A DNA stretch of 44,171 nt from an uncultured bacterium. GTDB taxonomy: Bacteria > Bacteroidota > Bacteroidia > Bacteroidales > Marinifilaceae. The stretch covers positions 1 through 44,171 of the forward strand of contig CAJMSX010000029.1 of NCBI GenBank assembly GCA_905216195.1, read 5' to 3'. Of the stretch, positions 40,520 through 44,171 are shown piece by piece (the stretch's first letter is position 1; each line of letters starts with the position of its first letter). Under the pieces are notes generated by a model. It saw only the letters and a program-made list of their open reading frames with translations. It searched no databases and was not told where the DNA came from. A program made the translations under genes and the position numbers.

Positions 40520-42655
40520 TTAAAAATGAATCCCGATAGAAGCTCCGAAACGGGCCGGAGCACCGGATTGTCCCATGTTATAATATTCCGGCAGCTTTTC
40601 TCCTACGGGATTATTCAACATGTAAGCAAAAAAATGTTTGTCCAGGATATTTTTTCCCCAGAGGTGAAAATCGATGTATTTTCCGGAAATGGAAAAATCC
40701 ATATTCCATTGGAAATAAGGAGATTGTTTCAATAAATTAGCTTCGTCGAAATACTGGGTGCCCAAACCGATCACCGAAGTGGAGGCCGTAAACAACCGGG
40801 CCCAGGAAGTCTTTAAAGGCTGATAAAACGACAATCCCGTATTTACGGTAAAATCCGGAGCCATTACAATCCGGTTTCCTTCATGGGATTTTTCCTCATT
40901 GTAATAATATGCCGAATGATTGTATCCGGCAGCAACAAAATAGGTCAGACCCTCTACCAATTCCCAGCGAAGGTCGAATTCTCCTCCGTAACTTCGGGCA
41001 TCTCCGGCGTTTTTAATACCGGGCCCCATCATACCCATCACGAAAATTTGCTGATTTTTCCAATCAATGTAAAATAAGGCGGCGTTGAGGTTGAATTTTT
41101 TATTCCCGCTGAAATATTTTAATCCGATTTCATAGTTCCATAGGGTTTCTTTTCCATATTCGAGATTGACCATCATAGAACTCATTTCGTTAGCGATAAT
41201 GTTGTATCCGCCGGCTTTATATCCTTTGGCAATATTCAGGTAAACCGACAATTGGTCGTTCCACCGCTGTAAAAAAGAAAATTTAGGTAACCAGTCTTTG
41301 AATGCTTCACTTTCCCGGGAGGCATGATAAGGCAGATAATGGGAAAATCCCGTCAGTAGCAGGCTGTCTTTGTAATTTAACTTTACGTGTTCATAGTCGT
41401 AACGGATTCCGGCAGTTACCGACATGCCGGGCCACAATTCCTTCAGGGTCAGTTGTCCGTATCCGGCAATTCCGTAAGTCAGCGTATTATTGAAATATCC
41501 GGCTTTATCCAAATCCATCGGCAACAGGTATTTTTTGTCCTTCCCGAAGGTAGCCAGGTAATTGTTATTCAAGTCTTTGTAAAAGCCGAAAACACCCCCC
41601 GTCCAATCCAGGTGCCGGGCATGCACGGACCGGAAATTCAATTCCTGAGTCACCAGATTTTGCTCGGATTCTTTTCGGTTGTCGAACACATCTTTGGAAG
41701 TGAAATCCGCATCCAGAAGTTGTTTGTCCTGGGACCAGGAATAAGAGGTGATCCAATTGAACCCCATTTTACGTCCCTGTTTCTTTAAATTAAAATAGGC
41801 GGACAACAAATCCCGGTCGTAAGATGCAGGGGAGTTGTAATTTACCGTATAAGGATGTACTTTCAGCGAATCTATGGCCTGGTAGGCATAGCCGCCGTCG
41901 TAAGAATTATTATAATTTATTCCCAATGCGATTTTTAAATCATTGGCAGCATAAATATTTCCCTGATAGCGGAAATCATAAGATTCGGAAGGATTGGACT
42001 TCCGGTTGCGGTCGTAACGGTTGCGGAAATATCCTTCCGATTTGTTGTACGCAAAAGACAATTTATTATAAAATATTTTGCCTAAAGGAATGTCTGTCAC
42101 CAACTGATAGTGTTGAGATTGATGGCTGGAATATCCCGCCCGGGCCCGGACGCCGAAGCGACGCGCCGGAGGATTGGTCAGAATATGGATCAATCCGTTA
42201 ATGCTGTTTCGGCCGTAAAGCGTAGTCTGAGGCCCTCTCAACACTTCTATTTGACGAATATCGTATAAATCGAAAACAAAGGCATTTTTATCGAAAACCG
42301 GTACTCCGTCCACGTAAAGCCCTACGGGAGGTGTCCCGGAAACGGTTCCTATCCCTCTTACATAGATAGGGGTCGACAATTTTAATCCTCCTTCCTGCAT
42401 GTAAAAATTCGGTACTATTCCCGATAAATTCCTTAAGTCCGGGTTGTTTTCCTGAGGCAAATTCCGGTTTGTCACTACAGTCAATGCGGCAGGAATTTCT
42501 CCCGGTGATAATTCCCTTTTTTCCGCCGTGACCACGATTTCCTGTAATTGACGTACCATCCGGTAAATCGTGTCCTCACCGCCCTGAACCTTTTCCTGAC
42601 CGGAACAAGGAATAGCTGCAACACACCCTAGTATAAAATAAATAACACTTCGCAT
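40520..42655 (-). CDS. TonB-dependent outer-membrane receptor
   Basis: The 711-residue protein has a signal peptide (MRSVIYFILGCVAAIPCSGQ), a TonB-box-like segment (QEIVVTAEKRE) and a plug domain (IYVRGIGTVSGTPPVGLYVDGVPV, QIEVLRGPQTTLYGRNS). A 22-strand-type beta barrel follows and ends in an aromatic residue (GIHF). There is no N-terminal carboxypeptidase-like domain and no SusD partner, so it is a classical metal- or cofactor-type receptor rather than a SusC-type glycan transporter; the ligand is unknown. The frame opens 141 bases upstream, but the ATG at 42655 is chosen because it gives a clean signal peptide and lies downstream of the promoter at 42703-42734. Confidence 0.93.
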   Translation of the reverse strand: MRSVIYFILGCVAAIPCSGQEKVQGGEDTIYRMVRQLQEIVVTAEKRELSPGEIPAALTVVTNRNLPQENNPDLRNLSGIVPNFYMQEGGLKLSTPIYVRGIGTVSGTPPVGLYVDGVPVFDKNAFVFDLYDIRQIEVLRGPQTTLYGRNSINGLIHILTNPPARRFGVRARAGYSSHQSQHYQLVTDIPLGKIFYNKLSFAYNKSEGYFRNRYDRNRKSNPSESYDFRYQGNIYAANDLKIALGINYNNSYDGGYAYQAIDSLKVHPYTVNYNSPASYDRDLLSAYFNLKKQGRKMGFNWITSYSWSQDKQLLDADFTSKDVFDNRKESEQNLVTQELNFRSVHARHLDWTGGVFGFYKDLNNNYLATFGKDKKYLLPMDLDKAGYFNNTLTYGIAGYGQLTLKELWPGMSVTAGIRYDYEHVKLNYKDSLLLTGFSHYLPYHASRESEAFKDWLPKFSFLQRWNDQLSVYLNIAKGYKAGGYNIIANEMSSMMVNLEYGKETLWNYEIGLKYFSGNKKFNLNAALFYIDWKNQQIFVMGMMGPGIKNAGDARSYGGEFDLRWELVEGLTYFVAAGYNHSAYYYNEEKSHEGNRIVMAPDFTVNTGLSFYQPLKTSWARLFTASTSVIGLGTQYFDEANLLKQSPYFQWNMDFSISGKYIDFHLWGKNILDKHFFAYMLNNPVGEKLPEYYNMGQSGAPARFGASIGIHF

Positions 42656-42702
42656 AAAATTCTTATTTAAAATGAATATCGAAATTTTTTGCGTCATACA
42701 CA

Positions 42703-42734
42703 CAAAAATACACCTTGAATTATATAATCGGCAA
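42703..42734 (-). promoter_or_regulatory. Promoter for the TonB receptor
   Basis: CAAAAATA (42703-42710; TATTTTTG on the minus strand) with CAA at 42732-42734 (TTG, spacing 21) fits the Bacteroidetes pattern. Transcription would start near 42697, which excludes the longer start codons of the receptor. It lies inside the last ~20 bases of the small gene upstream. Confidence 0.5.
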
Positions 42735-43046
42735 GGAGGGAGGAGCGCGAAGTGAAAAATCGTCTCTGTAAAAAAGAGAAAAAAGCGGAGGAACATAAGG
42801 CGAAACCCGGAAAACCAGCTTTAAATCCGGGGGACCGGCTGTTTCCGGTTCGGTTTTCGTTTCTATTCTACTGTAAAAATGGATAGAAGCATCGGCTGGG
42901 GAAGAGGCAACGGTTTCGTACCGGATCATCAAAGGCATAAAATTTCCTCTCTCTTTTTCCTGTCCTTTGCAACACAGACAGGAAATAAAAAAGGCAGAAA
43001 CCAGAATATAAGCCAATATGTTTGCCGAAGCACCCAGAAAAAACAT
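42720..43046 (-). CDS. Small exported protein beside the TonB receptor, 108 aa
   Basis: The protein has a hydrophobic N-terminal segment (ILAYILVSAFFISCLCC) that can be a signal peptide or membrane anchor, followed by a polar region. The end, DDFSLRAPPSLPII, has a Pro-Pro motif. Short exported proteins with a C-terminal Pro-Pro motif occur next to TonB receptors in other Bacteroidetes, which supports a real gene. Family assignment is not possible by eye. The stop lies 64 bases before the receptor start. The putative receptor promoter overlaps its 3' end. A TAGCTTTG box (43051-43058, minus) lies so close to the ATG that the mRNA would be leaderless or the start is further in. Confidence 0.55.
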   Translation of the reverse strand: MFFLGASANILAYILVSAFFISCLCCKGQEKERGNFMPLMIRYETVASSPADASIHFYSRIETKTEPETAGPPDLKLVFRVSPYVPPLFSLFYRDDFSLRAPPSLPII

Positions 43047-43122
43047 ATTGCAAAGCTAAAAAATAAATGGTATTACCCTCTCTAAAGGAAGAAAAATATT
43101 TTTTATAAAAAAAGCGTTGGAA

Positions 43123-43154
43123 TTTTGTGATTTTAAAAAAATAATGTAAATTTG
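43123..43154 (+). promoter_or_regulatory. Promoter of perR and rubrerythrin
   Basis: TTTTG at 43123-43127, a 19-base spacer and TAAATTTG at 43147-43154 match the Bacteroidetes -33/-7 pattern well. Transcription start is predicted near 43161. Confidence 0.68.
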
Positions 43155-43160
43155 CAATCA

Positions 43161-43176
43161 GATTAAAATTGTAATC
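43161..43176 (+). promoter_or_regulatory. Candidate PerR operator (autoregulatory palindrome)
   Basis: GATTAAAATTGTAATC is a near-perfect inverted repeat (14 of 16 positions) at the predicted transcription start, just downstream of the -7 box. Its AT-rich ATTA..TAAT arms resemble Per/Fur boxes. PerR is encoded 15 bases downstream, so autoregulation is likely. Confidence 0.5.
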
Positions 43177-43190
43177 AATACAAATTAGTA

Positions 43191-43619
43191 ATGGATTCAA
43201 TTACAAATGTACGGGATTATTTATTAAAATATAAGATCAATCCTTCCTATCAGCGATTGGTTATTATGGATTATCTTATCCATTATCGTACCCATCCCAC
43301 GGCAGAGGAAATATACGGTGCGTTGTTCGAGAAAATTCCCACATTGTCCCGGACTACAGTATATAATACTTTAAAATTGTTTGCGGAACGGGGTGCTCTT
43401 TTAACCTTAGGTATTGACGAAAAAAACGTGAGATTCGATATCAATACTTCCGACCATGCTCACTTCCGCTGTCTGCGTTGCGGGAAAGTGGAAGATATTG
43501 AATCGGAAGTGCCGGGCGGAAGGGTTTTACAACATGAAGAAGGATTGCGAATTACAGAGAAACATGTATATTACAAAGGCTATTGTAAAACGTGTGTTCC
43601 ATTTATAGATAAAGAATAA
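43191..43619 (+). CDS. perR: Peroxide-responsive repressor of the Fur family
   Basis: The 142-residue Fur-family regulator has a winged-helix half (residues ~10-80, with recognition helix around TLSRTTVYNTLKLF). The dimerisation half holds two structural zinc pairs, C94-x-x-C97 and C132-x-x-C135. All five regulatory metal ligands of PerR are present at the same relative positions as in B. subtilis PerR: His35, Asp83, His89, His91 and Asp102. Asp at the last position separates PerR from Fur. Iron-catalysed His oxidation by peroxide is therefore expected to release it from DNA. The rubrerythrin gene follows 24 bases later, so the regulator and a peroxide-scavenging enzyme share the transcript. 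Confidence 0.92.
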   Translation: MDSITNVRDYLLKYKINPSYQRLVIMDYLIHYRTHPTAEEIYGALFEKIPTLSRTTVYNTLKLFAERGALLTLGIDEKNVRFDINTSDHAHFRCLRCGKVEDIESEVPGGRVLQHEEGLRITEKHVYYKGYCKTCVPFIDKE

Positions 43620-43643
43620 AGCTAAAATTAAAATCAATTGGTT

Positions 43644-44171
43644 ATGAAAAAATTTATTTGTACCGTGTGCGGTTATGTACACGAAGGTGAGGAAGCTCCG
43701 GAATTTTGTCCTCAGTGTAAAGCTCCGAAAAGTAAATTCAAGGAAATGGAAGCAACTGAAGGGGCGTTGTCGTTTGCCGATGAACATGTCATCGGAGTAG
43801 CTCAGGGTGTGGATGCTGAAGTATGGGAAGGGTTGAAGGCGCATTTCAACGGAGAATGTACCGAAGTGGGTATGTACCTGGCGATGAGTCGTCAGGCAGA
43901 CCGGGAAGGATATCCCGAAGTGGCGGAAGCTTTTAAACGTTATGCCTGGGAAGAGGCGGAACATGCTTCTAAATTCTGTGAATTAATAGGAGAGATGGTG
44001 TGGGATACCAAAACCAATCTGAAAAAGCGGATGGAAGCAGAGGCTGGTGCTTGTGAGGACAAGAAACGGATTGCTACTTTGGCTAAAAAACTGAATCTGG
44101 ATGCAATTCACGATACGGTTCACGAAATGTGCAAGGACGAAGCCCGTCACGGAAAAGGTTTTGAAGGACTT
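43644..44171 (+). CDS. Reverse rubrerythrin (rubredoxin domain first), 3' end cut by the window
   Basis: This is the first 176 residues of a non-heme di-iron peroxidase that reduces hydrogen peroxide in anaerobes. The N-terminal rubredoxin-like knuckles C6-x-x-C9 and C22-x-x-C25 come before the ferritin-like helices. The di-iron ligands appear in NGECTEVGMY, WEEAEHASKF and a later DEARHGKGFEGL. Classical rubrerythrins have the rubredoxin domain at the C terminus, so this is the reverse form. The frame is still open at base 44171; the usual length suggests only a few dozen residues are missing. It is the second gene after perR. Confidence 0.93.
   Translation, partial: MKKFICTVCGYVHEGEEAPEFCPQCKAPKSKFKEMEATEGALSFADEHVIGVAQGVDAEVWEGLKAHFNGECTEVGMYLAMSRQADREGYPEVAEAFKRYAWEEAEHASKFCELIGEMVWDTKTNLKKRMEAEAGACEDKKRIATLAKKLNLDAIHDTVHEMCKDEARHGKGFEGL

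Noticed and set aside
43051..43058. TAGCTTTG as promoter of the small protein before the TonB receptor
   Set aside because: It fits the -7 consensus but would start transcription on the ATG itself and has no -33 partner, so it is not listed as a feature.
43527..43964. Minus-strand ORF of 145 codons opposite perR and rubrerythrin
   Set aside because: It is antisense to two well-supported genes.

Overview
This window is ordinary chromosomal DNA of a Bacteroidota bacterium, most likely order Bacteroidales. Many promoters fit the Bacteroidetes pattern (-7 box TAnnTTTG with a TTG-like -33 box about 19-21 bases upstream), and Shine-Dalgarno sites are weak. The gene set also fits: S46 dipeptidyl-peptidase, TonB-dependent receptor, DUF4919-type exported protein, RRM protein, S41 protease, and a short Pta paired with AckA. 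A butyrate kinase gene and the DPP11-type peptidase would suit an Odoribacteraceae-like gut anaerobe, but that family assignment is inference. I see no insertion sequence, prophage, CRISPR array or integrase.

Layout. 1-54: 3' part of tRNA-Gly(CCC). 260-817: exported protein of unknown function. 1019-5052 (-): prfC, a FlK-like hotdog thioesterase and uvrB. 5256-8203 (+): nfo, a metallophosphoesterase and an S41 protease. 8273-10980 (-): an MsbA-like ABC exporter followed by queF. 11054-12391 (-): purB, divergent from an EI24/CysZ-like membrane protein (12562-13380). 13355-15924 (-): a Dcu-type C4-dicarboxylate transporter and an OprO/P-like porin. 16071-17815 (+): a lipoprotein and a cytoplasmic 21-residue leucine-rich-repeat protein. 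17890-20118 (-): pta-ackA, the acetate/ATP module, preceded by a structured RNA region. 20428-21622 (-): an AlaX-type editing protein and a DUF4919-like protein. 22127-22882 (+): fabG. 23370-27607 (+): a TPR lipoprotein and an AddA-like helicase-nuclease. 27642-32885 (-): RRM protein, butyrate kinase, glycerate kinase, a serine hydrolase and a class IV aminotransferase. 33030-38762 (+): a cluster of unknown protein, DUF2520, KdsC-like phosphatase, UbiA, Maf and DPP11. 38904-43046 (-): superoxide dismutase, a lipoprotein, a TonB receptor and a small exported protein. 43191-end (+): perR and a rubrerythrin cut by the window edge.

Themes. Central anaerobic metabolism is represented by pta-ackA, butyrate kinase, the C4-dicarboxylate transporter and glycerate kinase. 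DNA repair is represented by uvrB, nfo and the helicase-nuclease. Oxidative defence (SOD, PerR, rubrerythrin) sits together at the right end. There PerR keeps all five expected metal ligands, and a near-perfect palindrome lies at its predicted transcription start.

The least explained parts are two intergenic regions that look like structured RNAs ending in intrinsic terminators: about 20158-20366 on the minus strand, upstream of pta, and about 21728-21931 on the plus strand, upstream of fabG. In the first, the terminator loop is complementary to an upstream segment over nine bases. No single large novel system stands out. All family names rest on motif recognition by eye; no database search was run.
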